Assembly: GCF_006439015.1 (NCBI RefSeq)
Contig: NZ_RCZG01000014.1
Span: forward strand, 1 to 64,000
DNA: 64,000 bases
Reading direction: 5' to 3'
From: Mycolicibacterium hodleri
GTDB taxonomy: Bacteria > Actinomycetota > Actinomycetes > Mycobacteriales > Mycobacteriaceae
Below are positions 25,368-33,872 of this stretch, one piece after another (within the stretch, counting starts at the first letter, position 1; each line of letters begins with the position of its first letter). The notes under the pieces are model-generated. The model made no database searches, was not told the DNA's origin, and saw nothing but the letters and a program-made list of their open reading frames with translations. The position numbers were made by a program, and so were the translations under genes.

Positions 25368-25623
25368 GGGGAGGTAGACGTCTTTCCTCAGGGGTTGGCG
25401 CGGCGAGTGCACCTATCCGCGAGGACACTTCCAGAACGGGTTGGGCGAAAACACCATTGCGATCAGCACGAGTGCAGCGGGGACCGGCTGACCCCGGCCT
25501 GATCCACCACGTGTCGATGACCTGGATCGTGCTGGAGGACCGCCTGCACCTGAGATCGACGAAGCGGCGACAGACGCCGGGACCGGGTGGCACCGCGCGC
25601 GGGATATCTGATTGGCTCGGCCC

Positions 25624-26460
25624 ATGGATCAGTTCACCCGGCGCGGGGCACTAGGAATCGTCGGCGGTCTGGCTGCGATGGTGACCGGATGCTCGTCGGG
25701 TACGCCGGCCGTGCGCGGCGACGACGCAGGTCCGGTCCGCGTCGCCTACGGCGAGCATCCGAGTCAGTACGCCGAGCTTTCGCTGCCCTCGGGCCCGGAG
25801 CCTTCGCCAGTGGTGGTGATCATCCACGGCGGCTACTGGTCGTCGAGTTACGGCGCCGAGCTCGGTCGGCCGCTGGCTGCCGAGCTGGTGGGTCGGGGCT
25901 TCGCAGCGCTGAATGTCGAGTACCGCAGGGTGGGCGGCGGCGGGGGTTGGCCGCAGACCGGCCAGGACGTGGCCGCCGCGGTCGATGCTCTACGAGATCG
26001 ATCGACGGGTCTCGACTTGAAAAAAGTCGTAGCCCTTGGCCATTCGGCGGGCGGACAGCTGGCCGGTTGGCTTGCGGCGCGCCGGGATGGCGCCGTGCCG
26101 TTGACTGGCGCGGTACTCCAGGCGGGTGTCCTGGACCTGGTCCGTGGGTCGGTCGAAGGACTCGGCGGCGGCGCGGTCGACACATTTCTGGGTGGTTCTC
26201 CCGCGCAAGAACCAGACGCCTATGCCGAAGCCTCGCCGATCGCCCTGGTTCCGCTCGGCGTACCGACCGTCTGCGTGCACGGGACCGCGGACCCGCTGGT
26301 GCCGATCAGCCAGTCGGAGACTTTCGTCGCGGCAGCCCGCGCGGCTGGCGACACGACTGAGCTGCGCACGTTCAGCGGAGACCACTTCGCCCCGATCACC
26401 GTCGGAACCCAGGCGTGGGACGTATGCGTCGAGGGCCTGCGCCAGCTGACTGGCAGATGA
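25624..26460 (+). CDS. Alpha/beta-hydrolase lipoprotein, kynurenine-formamidase-like
   Basis: The 278-residue protein begins MDQFTRRGALGIVGGL and then has the lipobox VTGC; the twin arginine suggests Tat export followed by lipidation. The hydrolase domain has oxyanion-hole HGGYW, nucleophile elbow GHSAGG, acid region GTADPLVP and final GDHFAP. HGGYW plus GHSAGG is the pattern of formamidase/carboxylesterase-type enzymes such as kynurenine formamidase. No tryptophan pathway gene is nearby, so an extracytoplasmic esterase is the safer call. I chose the ATG at 25624 rather than 25612 because the Tat motif follows it directly. The gene ends in a strong hairpin. Confidence 0.85.
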   Translation: MDQFTRRGALGIVGGLAAMVTGCSSGTPAVRGDDAGPVRVAYGEHPSQYAELSLPSGPEPSPVVVIIHGGYWSSSYGAELGRPLAAELVGRGFAALNVEYRRVGGGGGWPQTGQDVAAAVDALRDRSTGLDLKKVVALGHSAGGQLAGWLAARRDGAVPLTGAVLQAGVLDLVRGSVEGLGGGAVDTFLGGSPAQEPDAYAEASPIALVPLGVPTVCVHGTADPLVPISQSETFVAAARAAGDTTELRTFSGDHFAPITVGTQAWDVCVEGLRQLTGR

Positions 26461-26464
26461 CGAA

Positions 26465-26506
26465 CACCAGGCCCTCCCCCGGGGATTGGTTGGGGAGGGC
26501 CTGGTG
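26465..26506. terminator. Bidirectional hairpin terminator with 15-bp perfect stem
   Basis: CACCAGGCCCTCCCC (26465-26479) and GGGGAGGGCCTGGTG (26492-26506) are perfectly complementary with a 12-nt loop. The hairpin sits between the convergent esterase (ends 26460) and the small secreted-protein gene (ends 26528), and probably serves both. There is no T-tract, which is common in mycobacteria. Confidence 0.85.
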
Positions 26507-26527
26507 GGGTCTGTGGTGCTGGCCGGG

Positions 26528-26743
26528 CTACTCGCCGTTGAGGTGGGCGATGTAGGCGGGGCCGTGGTTGTTGTGCCAGCCGGGCTTGGCCGTCGGGGCG
26601 GGCGTGGCGTAGGTGCCGGGGCTGTAGGAGTAGCCGGGGCCGGTGGGTGCGGTGTTGGTGACGGCGTTGGCGGTGCCTGCCAGTCCCAGTGCGGCGGCTC
26701 CGAGGATTCCTGCGGTGGCGATGGTGCGGATGATGGTGCTCAT
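26528..26743 (-). CDS. Small secreted Pro/Tyr-rich protein
   Basis: This 71-residue precursor has a clear signal peptide (hydrophobic GILGAAALGLAGTANA with an A-x-A cleavage site near residue 27). The mature peptide has about 44 residues, rich in Pro, Tyr, Thr, His and Gly. AAAGGA lies 7-12 nt upstream of the ATG. There is no cysteine. No family was recognised. The leader and good Shine-Dalgarno site support a real gene. The 249 nt between it and the ureohydrolase hold no further gene I can support. Confidence 0.75.
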   Translation of the reverse strand: MSTIIRTIATAGILGAAALGLAGTANAVTNTAPTGPGYSYSPGTYATPAPTAKPGWHNNHGPAYIAHLNGE

Positions 26744-26992
26744 GTCGAGTTCCTTTGTCTAGATGGCCTTTTGGCCTCTTCTGGTTTCTGCCTGGCCGGT
26801 GTGTTCCGGCGATGGGATAAGAATGCCTTGGCGCGACCGCGAGGTCTGTCGGGCAGCCGGTGGAGCGGAGGGTTGAAAGCCGTGTCCACCGATCGGGGGA
26901 AGCGGACCAGGCGGGTAGCGGAGGGCGGGCAGGCGGCTTGAACCTGCGGTAGCGTGAGCGCTTCGCAGCTGTGGCGGAAGGAGCCCTACTTC

Positions 26993-28234
26993 ATGTCTGG
27001 TGACGAGCACTCCGATGACCACGAGCACGAGCCGGGTGGACCCACCCACCGCCACGATCAAGGTCACGCACCGCATACCCACTCGCACAGTGACGGTTTC
27101 GCTGCCAGCCAAGGCAAGTGGGCACAGGAAGCCGAGGCGCGCATCTCGCTCTTCCGGCATGACGAGGAGATCGAGCGTGGCCTCGCCTTCGGTTTGCAGG
27201 GCTCTCCGACGTTGGTGGACAGAACCATTCCGACGTTCTCGAGGGGTGAGCTGCCGCACTTCGCCGGGGAACGCGGGACGTTTCTGAACTGTCCCTACGT
27301 CGAGGACGTCAATCAGGTCGGCGACGCTGAGGTAGCCGTCTTCGGAGCGCCGCTGGATTCCGGTGCCACCTATCGGCCGGGCGCACGATTCGGGCCGCAG
27401 GGCATCCGACGATCGACCAGCCTTTTCGGCACCTACTGCTACGAACTGGGCGTCGACCTTCGTGAGCAGCTCAACATCGTCGACATCGGCGACGTCTTCA
27501 CGATCCCCGGCAACCTCGAGAAGTCATTCGATCAGATCAGCCAGGCGATCTCGCACGTCTACAGTCGCGGTGTCTTCCCAGTGGTGCTCGGCGGCGATCA
27601 TTCCATCGGCTATCCGACGATCCGCGGGATCGCGCCACACGTGGATGGCAATATCGGGATAATCCATTTCGATCGCCACGTCGACACTCAGGAAACCGAT
27701 CTCGATGAGCGGATGCACACCACCCCGTGGTTCCACGCAACGAATCTCACGAATGCACCGGCCACCAACCTGGTGCAGGTCGGGATCGGCGGCTGGCAGG
27801 CGCCGCGGGCGGGCGTGAAGGTGGGCCGCGAGCGCGGGACCACCGTCATCACCGTCGGCGACATCGAGCGCGTCGGCATCGAAAAGGTCGTCGAGCTGGC
27901 ACTGGAAACCGCCTGGAAGGGCGCCAAGGCGGTTTACCTGTCCTTCGACATCGACGTCATCGACGCCGGCTTCGTGCCAGGCACCGGTTGGCCCGAGCCC
28001 GGTGGTCTGCTGCCGCGCGAGGCCATCAACATGATCAGAATGATTGCTGCCGAGGGACTTTCGGGTCTCGAGGTGGTCGAGTGTGCGCCGCCCTACGACT
28101 GGGCTGAGCAGACCGCGCTCATGAGCTCCAGAATCATCCTGGACAGCCTCGCGGTACTGGTGAGGGAAGGCAAGCTGGGACGCAGGGCCGCGCAACAGAA
28201 TCGCCACGCGTGGGGTCCCCAGCGCGACGCGTAA
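26993..28234 (+). CDS. Ureohydrolase (agmatinase/arginase family) with His-rich N-terminus
   Basis: The 413-residue protein keeps the six metal ligands of the arginase fold: H203 in GGDHSI, D227/H229/D231 in FDRHVDTQE, and D319/D321 in SFDIDVID. The usual DAHxD is DRHVD here and GTGTPEPGG is GTGWPEPGG, so the subgroup is unusual. Residues 5-33 are very His-rich, suggesting metal (Ni or Mn) storage or delivery. I chose the ATG at 26993 with GGAAGGAG about 10 nt upstream. It converges on an APC permease with 3 nt between stops. Agmatine, guanidinobutyrate, guanidine or another guanidino compound could be the substrate. Confidence 0.9.
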   Translation: MSGDEHSDDHEHEPGGPTHRHDQGHAPHTHSHSDGFAASQGKWAQEAEARISLFRHDEEIERGLAFGLQGSPTLVDRTIPTFSRGELPHFAGERGTFLNCPYVEDVNQVGDAEVAVFGAPLDSGATYRPGARFGPQGIRRSTSLFGTYCYELGVDLREQLNIVDIGDVFTIPGNLEKSFDQISQAISHVYSRGVFPVVLGGDHSIGYPTIRGIAPHVDGNIGIIHFDRHVDTQETDLDERMHTTPWFHATNLTNAPATNLVQVGIGGWQAPRAGVKVGRERGTTVITVGDIERVGIEKVVELALETAWKGAKAVYLSFDIDVIDAGFVPGTGWPEPGGLLPREAINMIRMIAAEGLSGLEVVECAPPYDWAEQTALMSSRIILDSLAVLVREGKLGRRAAQQNRHAWGPQRDA

Positions 28235-28237
28235 TCC

Positions 28238-29770
28238 CTACCGCTTCTTGCCGACCAGGGCGTCGGCCGGATCGGGTGCACCGTCGCGATCCTTGACCAC
28301 GCGGTAGGCGAGGTACCCGACGATCAGCGTGCCTGCCACGAAGATCGGCGCGAACCACTGCAGAACCCACGAGCCGCCCGCCGGGTCGTATACCTCGGCC
28401 CGCGGCCACCCGATGTTGATCACCAGCAGAGCCCCCATGACCACGGCAACGAGGTTTATCGGGATTCCCCACTTGCCCAGGTCCATCACCGGTGGGCCGT
28501 AGGAGAGGCTGGTGCCCCGCAGTCGGTGGATCAGAGCGGGCAGGGTCACCATGAGGTAGGCGATGTACACGATGACCACCGACACGCTTGCAATCGCCAG
28601 GAACACCGTGGACTGGCCGATGTTGACCAGCAACACCAGGATGGCCAGCGTGCTGACGGCGATGCCGGTGATGACGGGTGTGCCGGTGCGCTTGTTCACC
28701 TGCGACAGGAACTTGCCGAAGGGCAACCGATTGTCGCGGGCCATGGAGAACATCACCCGCGATGCCGAGGCCTGGATGGCGAGCGTTGCCGAGAACATTG
28801 CCACCGCCACCAGTGCCAACAGCGTCTTGCCCAGCCAGGTGGACAGCTGGCTCTCGATGATCCACGCCATCCCGCCCGTGGACAGGTCATCGCCCAGGTT
28901 CGGTGCCGACATCAGCGCCGCGAGGATCATCACCCCGCCGCCGACGAACGACACCAGCAGTGCGTTGACGATCGCCTTGGGTGCGGTCCGTCGTGGATCG
29001 CGTGTTTCCTCGGATAGTTCTGCGGCACTGTCGAATCCGTACATCACATAGGCGGCCATCAGCATCGAGGCGAGAAATGCGGGCAGGTATCCGAGCCCGG
29101 TGCCGTGCGCGCTGTCATTGGCCACGGCGGCGATTGGGCTCCGCTGGGCGTGGACGAACATCGCGCCGATGATCAGAAAGACGCCGACGATCTCGATGGT
29201 CACTCCCGTGACGGTGATCCGACCCATGAACTTGACCCCGGCGGCGCTGATGATGGTGCACAGCACGATCGTGATGGAGCCGAGGATGATGCCGTTCTCC
29301 GCACCGGAGACCGACAGTGGATCCATGGGGCCGTCGATGAACTGGAACCCGCTCCAGATCGGCGGCAGCACCGTCTGCATGGCGATGGCCAGTGCGGCGA
29401 TCGACACGATGTAGCCGATCAGCATGAACCATCCGGCGAACCAGCCGACGGCATTGCCTGCGAGGCGCCTTGACCACTGGTAGATCGCGCCGGCGACCGG
29501 GAACTTGCCGGAGAGTTCGGCGAAGATGAGGCACACGCAGAACTGGCAGACGAACACGATCGGCCAGGTCCAGAAGAAGGCCGGGCCGCCGAGGGCAAAG
29601 CCAAGCGGGAAGAACGCGAACACCGTGGTCAGGATCGACACGAAGGAGAAGCCGGATGCGAACGCCGCGTAGCCGCCGATGCCGCGGTGCAACTCCTGGG
29701 TGTATCCGAGCTCCTCGAGCGTGGCAGCGTCGTCCTGCGACGAGAATGCCGGTTCGATGGTGTTCGTCAT
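28238..29770 (-). CDS. APC-superfamily amino acid/amine permease
   Basis: The 510-residue membrane protein has about 12 spans. The APC start is recognisable (LGYTQELHRGIGGYAAFASG, then FSFVSILTTVF), as are GSITIVL and FDSAAELSEETRDPRRTAPK, a hallmark of amino acid/GABA/choline-type permeases. It is convergent with the ureohydrolase, 3 nt between stops, and may import the guanidino or amine substrate of that enzyme; that pairing is inferred. The upstream 118 nt up to the DUF294-like gene form a divergent promoter region in which I see no clear operator. Confidence 0.88.
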   Translation of the reverse strand: MTNTIEPAFSSQDDAATLEELGYTQELHRGIGGYAAFASGFSFVSILTTVFAFFPLGFALGGPAFFWTWPIVFVCQFCVCLIFAELSGKFPVAGAIYQWSRRLAGNAVGWFAGWFMLIGYIVSIAALAIAMQTVLPPIWSGFQFIDGPMDPLSVSGAENGIILGSITIVLCTIISAAGVKFMGRITVTGVTIEIVGVFLIIGAMFVHAQRSPIAAVANDSAHGTGLGYLPAFLASMLMAAYVMYGFDSAAELSEETRDPRRTAPKAIVNALLVSFVGGGVMILAALMSAPNLGDDLSTGGMAWIIESQLSTWLGKTLLALVAVAMFSATLAIQASASRVMFSMARDNRLPFGKFLSQVNKRTGTPVITGIAVSTLAILVLLVNIGQSTVFLAIASVSVVIVYIAYLMVTLPALIHRLRGTSLSYGPPVMDLGKWGIPINLVAVVMGALLVINIGWPRAEVYDPAGGSWVLQWFAPIFVAGTLIVGYLAYRVVKDRDGAPDPADALVGKKR

Positions 29771-29888
29771 CGGTGGCTCCTTAAATCTGCTGACAGCGTC
29801 ACCAGAAGTTAATCCACCTAGTCACTGACCACGTTTCGTCGCGATGACAATGATGTGACGTGACCATTGATCGGTGACAATCATCGGC

Positions 29889-30908
29889 ATGCCCACCGAA
29901 GTGGATCCTCTCGGCGCAATCGACGATGCGTGTGATGAGGTCGCGCTGCGCGGCGCGGTACGGGAAGCCGCCGACGTGGCGGCTGCAGAGTTTCGCCACA
30001 CCCCGGTGCTCGACGTCGCCGGACGCTGGTCCGAGATGCAGTGTCATGCCGTCGCCGCTGCAGTGCGGCTGGTTCCCGGTGGCACCCACCTACCCTGGAC
30101 CTGGTTCGTCTCCGGCAGCGTCGCGCGGGGAGAGGCCGCCCCCGGATCGGACGTGGAGTCCATGCTCGTCGTCGGTGATGACGTCGACGAAGACGGTAAG
30201 ACGACGATGCTGGAACGGGCCGCGGCCGTGCACGCGGTGCTCGAGCGCTGCGGTATCGGTGGTGATTCCAACGGCGTTCTCGCGAGCCGGCCACGCTTCT
30301 GCCGGCGGATGCGGAGCTGGGCAGACGGGGTGACTCGCTGGACCGAAGACCCCCGTCAGGACCGTGGCGTCGTGATGACCGGTTTGATGGCCGACTCATC
30401 AGCGGTACTCAGCAACCTTGATGTCGACCCGAATGCCCTGCGAGCGCTCACCGTCGCGGCCGTCGGCAACAGCACGTGGGCAGGGCAGGCCCTGCTGCAG
30501 GATGCCACGGCGCTTCGCTCCCACATTCCGTCCCGGCTGCGCGCCTTCACCGGTCAGTCCGATGCCGCCGACGTGAAGCTCGCGGCCATCGATCCGGCCG
30601 TCAAGATCGCGCGGTGGGCGGCACTCGCAGCGGGTTCGGAGGCGACGTCGACGCCACGTCGCCTCGATGCCGCCGTCGCAGCGGGCGTCCTCGAGACCGA
30701 CGACGGGGAGAGCTTGAAGGATTGCTTCGAATGGCTGACGCGGTTTCGCTGGCGGCTACGGCTCGGTTCGTTGACCGACGGACAGCCTGTGTCGGATGTC
30801 GTGTCGTTGTCAGCGCTCGCCCCGCACGACAGGGCCGCGCTGCGAAGTGTGGCGCGCGAGATCGTCGGCATCAGCCGCAAATTGGGGTATCTCAGTACCT
30901 TTCGCTGA
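29889..30908 (+). CDS. DUF294-like putative nucleotidyltransferase
   Basis: The 339-residue protein has a minimal nucleotidyltransferase motif WFVSGSVARGEAAPGSDVES near residue 75 (G-S, then D-x-E). This matches the GlnD/DUF294-type fold found with CBS-domain or PII-like signalling proteins. The C-terminal half is helical (FEWLTRFRWRLRLG and APHDRAALRSVAREI), typical of the DUF294 C-terminal part. No CBS or cNMP domain is present. A GTG at 29874 would add five residues. It diverges from the APC permease. The target is unknown; nucleotidylation of a protein or small molecule is a family-level guess. Confidence 0.72.
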   Translation: MPTEVDPLGAIDDACDEVALRGAVREAADVAAAEFRHTPVLDVAGRWSEMQCHAVAAAVRLVPGGTHLPWTWFVSGSVARGEAAPGSDVESMLVVGDDVDEDGKTTMLERAAAVHAVLERCGIGGDSNGVLASRPRFCRRMRSWADGVTRWTEDPRQDRGVVMTGLMADSSAVLSNLDVDPNALRALTVAAVGNSTWAGQALLQDATALRSHIPSRLRAFTGQSDAADVKLAAIDPAVKIARWAALAAGSEATSTPRRLDAAVAAGVLETDDGESLKDCFEWLTRFRWRLRLGSLTDGQPVSDVVSLSALAPHDRAALRSVAREIVGISRKLGYLSTFR

Positions 30909-31029
30909 CGCGTGCACCGCGTCCTGGCGGGAGATCGGGTGCTCGCCGACCGTGTGGGTTATCGATGTAAACCGCGGGTGCGCCCGTCGACAACCCGCAC
31001 GGTCGACATCGGTCCGAGGGCAAGCCCAG

Positions 31030-31250
31030 GGGATCATGGTGATCCACCAGCCCATCAGGACGGCCGTTACTTGACCGCGTTGGTCATTGCACAGATTCTG
31101 CCCGAGGTCGGGGTTCCGGCCGGAGTTGTCCACGTGGTCCCCACCAACTACGCCGCCGAAGTGGTCAGCGCAATGCTCGAGCACCCGCCACCCGAAGATC
31201 CTCAGCGTTTCGATGGAACTCGGCCGCGAACCGACTCTTCGTCAGCGGGC
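31030..31250 (+). pseudogene. Aldehyde dehydrogenase fragment (succinate-semialdehyde dehydrogenase type), frameshifted
   Basis: The 333 nt between the DUF294-like gene and the cyclase gene contain an aldehyde dehydrogenase remnant. Bases 31071-31187 read LTALVIAQILPEVGVPAGVV then HVVPTNYAAEVVSAMLEHP, which matches the NAD-binding region of SSADH-type enzymes. The preceding segment in another frame reads VIHQPIRTAV, like VVKPAxxTPLTAL. The following segment in a third position reads KILSVSMELGREPTLRQRAS, like RKLSFTGSTEVGRxLLRQ. At least two frameshifts and loss of both ends make it a pseudogene. Confidence 0.55.
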
Positions 31251-33872
31251 CTCGTCGATCTGGTCGTAGGCATACGCCACCATCTCGGCATTGCTCATCG
31301 CTTGGCCCGCATGAGCAAGAGCCTCGTAAGCCGAGTCACCGAGCGCTTCGCGCAGGTGGACGATCGAGAGGGTGAGCTCTGGTACCGCCGCCGCGGTAAA
31401 GGGATTGATGGCGAAGCCGGCGATGGTGGCTGCCGGTTCGTGGTGGCCGAGCCGATCGAGCACGGTGGACAAGATGGCCAGTGGGCTGCAGACCGTGGTG
31501 ATGTTGCCCGAATCGTGGAGGTTGCGAATGGCCAGCGTGACACAGTCGAACGCGGCTCGCGGGTCAACGGATGTGGCCTCGACTGTCGCCAGGCAAATCG
31601 CCAGCTGCGATTCATTGGAGCGGTTTGCGGTCTCGTGGGCCGCCTCAAGGCCCCGTTGCAAGGCTTCGCGCGAGCGCCTCGGATCGGTGCGTCGGAAGGC
31701 GAAGCCGTACACCATTAACGCGAATGTGAGGGTGTACGGGTTGCGGCTGGTGTCAGCGTCCTCGATCAGGCCATCCGCGACGGCCATCGCCTCATCCTCA
31801 CAGCCGGCCACCATCAGCGTGAAGATGAGGAACGAACGGGTGAGGGCGTGGGTGTCACGGCCCCGTCTGAGATTGGTCCGGCACCAGTCGATGGCCAGCT
31901 CGAGCTGTCCACTATTCGCGTACGGAGTGCTCAGCAGTCCCTCGGCTCCGAACGGCAACTCGTCGCCGACACTGCCGATCAGCAGCCGGGCTGCGTCGCC
32001 GTAGCGAAGGGCATCATCGATCCGTCCCGGCAGCCAGCATTGTGACGCCATGGCGTAGAGGTAGGCGAGTCGCGGATGGTTGACCGCGCGTGCGGGCTCG
32101 AGGAGTTCTTCGGCCCAGGCGACGGGCTCGTAATTGTCGATCCCGTAGCCGAGAAAGAAGGTGCCCGTCACGATCGCCACCGCGGCGTCCAGGTCGCCGT
32201 TGTCGGCAGACCAACGGAATCCCGTCCGCAGGTTGGGCAGCTCGGTGGCGAACCAGACGTAGGCCTCCCGTTGCTGGGGACTGTCCCACAGGGCGAGGAT
32301 CTTGGTTTCGAGCCCTGCGAAGTGGTGCGCATGTGCGATGCGGACAGCGGTCGCTTCGCCACTTGCGGTGAGCATCTCGGTGCCGAACTCGCGGATCGTC
32401 TCCAACAGGGAGTAGCGGGTCCGCCCGTCTGACCGGCCGACGACCACGAGTGATTTTCGAACTAGCGCGTCGAGCAGGTCCAGGGTGGTGTACTCATCGG
32501 ATTCCGACACCGCGCAGGCCCCCTCGAGGTCGAACCCACCAGCGAACGCCGAGATCCGTGCCAGCATGGCCCTTTCCGCGTCGTCGAGTTGGTCGTAGGA
32601 CCACTGAACGGCGTGACGCAATGTTTGGTGGCGCTCCGGTGCTCGTCGCGATCCGACGAGCAGCCGGAACCGCTGGTCGAGGCGGTCGCATATCTCCGAC
32701 GGTGTCATCGATGACATGCGTGAAGCCGCGAGTTCGATGGCGAGCGGGATGCCGTCGAGACGTCGGCAGATCTCGACCACCGCCGCCGCATCGTGGGCTT
32801 GAGCCAAGGACATTCGCGGCGCGACGGCACTGGCACGTTCGACGAACAACCGCACCGCCGCCGACTCCGGGCCCGCCCCGAAGTCCAGAGAGTGGACCTG
32901 CCAAAGCTGCTCGCCTTCGACCATCAGTCTCTCGCGGCTGGTGGCCACGATCTTCGCGGTCTTCGATCTCGCGAGGATGGCTTCGATTAGACCGGCTGCC
33001 GCGTCCAGAACGTGTTCGCAGTTGTCGAACACCAACAGCCGCACCCGGCCTTCCAGGGCTAAGGCCACGCTGTCGACGAGGCTCATCCCGGGCTGCTGCG
33101 CGATGCCGAGTACCGATGCCACCGCATCGGGCACCGCGGCCGGGTCCGTGACGGCGGCCAGCTCGAAAAACCAAACGCCGTCGGTAAATTCGTTGGTTAG
33201 GTGCTCTGCCACCTCGATCGACAAACGGGTCTTGCCGACCCCTCCCATCCCGGTCAGCGTAACCAGCCGACACCCCCGCAACAGTGCGACGACGTCCGCG
33301 ACGTCGGACTCCCGCCCGATGAAGCTGGTCACCGGGCGCCGTAAATTTCCCGGCGTCACGTTGAGGACCTTCAGCGGCGGGAACTTGACGCCGAGACCGT
33401 CGGCGCGTAACTGGAATATCCCGACGGGCCTCGACACATCCCGCAACCGCCTTGGCCCGAGATCGATGAGATCGACTCCCGTGATGAGCTCCGCCGTCGA
33501 ATCGGCGATCAGAATTTGGCCGCCGTGCCCCGCCCCCATCACCCGCGCAGCGCGGTTGAGCACCACGCCGAAGTAGTCGTCCCCCCGACGCTCTGCCTCC
33601 CCGGTCGCAATCCCCATCCGGACCGGCAGCTCTAGCGCCCGTTGGGCAGCCACCGCGGCATCGATCGCCGAGGGCGGTGAGGCGAACGCGGCGATTACCC
33701 CGTCGCCGGTGTGCTTGAACATCCAGCCGCCGTGTCCCTCGATGGCTTTGCGCAGCGCCTCATCGTGAGCGTCGAGGGCGATTCGCATCGCGGCGGCATC
33801 GGTCTCCCAACGACGAGTCGAGCCCTCGATGTCGGTAAAGAGGAACGTGACGACCCCGGTAGGTGGATTCAC
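31242..33872 (-). CDS. Class III nucleotide cyclase-STAND ATPase-repeat protein, copy 2
   Basis: The 876-residue protein begins with a class III cyclase domain (FTDIEGSTR with D14, K53, D57 in HTGDG, D99, N106 and R110), so all expected metal, substrate and transition-state residues are present. An AAA/NB-ARC-type ATPase follows with P-loop GMGGVGKT (208-215), then a TPR-like helical region. In M. tuberculosis, proteins such as Rv0386 have a C-terminal LuxR HTH; here the protein ends AYDQIDEAR and no HTH is visible. The GTG start overlaps the upstream paralogue's stop (GTGA), so the two are co-translated. It probably makes cAMP in the cytoplasm. Confidence 0.88.
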   Translation of the reverse strand: MNPPTGVVTFLFTDIEGSTRRWETDAAAMRIALDAHDEALRKAIEGHGGWMFKHTGDGVIAAFASPPSAIDAAVAAQRALELPVRMGIATGEAERRGDDYFGVVLNRAARVMGAGHGGQILIADSTAELITGVDLIDLGPRRLRDVSRPVGIFQLRADGLGVKFPPLKVLNVTPGNLRRPVTSFIGRESDVADVVALLRGCRLVTLTGMGGVGKTRLSIEVAEHLTNEFTDGVWFFELAAVTDPAAVPDAVASVLGIAQQPGMSLVDSVALALEGRVRLLVFDNCEHVLDAAAGLIEAILARSKTAKIVATSRERLMVEGEQLWQVHSLDFGAGPESAAVRLFVERASAVAPRMSLAQAHDAAAVVEICRRLDGIPLAIELAASRMSSMTPSEICDRLDQRFRLLVGSRRAPERHQTLRHAVQWSYDQLDDAERAMLARISAFAGGFDLEGACAVSESDEYTTLDLLDALVRKSLVVVGRSDGRTRYSLLETIREFGTEMLTASGEATAVRIAHAHHFAGLETKILALWDSPQQREAYVWFATELPNLRTGFRWSADNGDLDAAVAIVTGTFFLGYGIDNYEPVAWAEELLEPARAVNHPRLAYLYAMASQCWLPGRIDDALRYGDAARLLIGSVGDELPFGAEGLLSTPYANSGQLELAIDWCRTNLRRGRDTHALTRSFLIFTLMVAGCEDEAMAVADGLIEDADTSRNPYTLTFALMVYGFAFRRTDPRRSREALQRGLEAAHETANRSNESQLAICLATVEATSVDPRAAFDCVTLAIRNLHDSGNITTVCSPLAILSTVLDRLGHHEPAATIAGFAINPFTAAAVPELTLSIVHLREALGDSAYEALAHAGQAMSNAEMVAYAYDQIDEAR

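Noticed and set aside
25413..25620. Possible SAM riboswitch upstream of metN
   Set aside because: I looked for SAM-I/SAM-IV conserved blocks on the minus strand and did not find them; only GC-rich sequence is evident. An Infernal search with the Rfam SAM families would settle it.
26486..26941. 151-codon plus-strand frame over the small secreted gene
   Set aside because: It begins in the terminator hairpin and is antisense to a gene with a good signal peptide and Shine-Dalgarno site.
30912..31718. 268-codon plus-strand frame after the DUF294-like gene
   Set aside because: Its middle is the aldehyde dehydrogenase remnant and its second half is antisense to the cyclase gene, so it is not one real protein.
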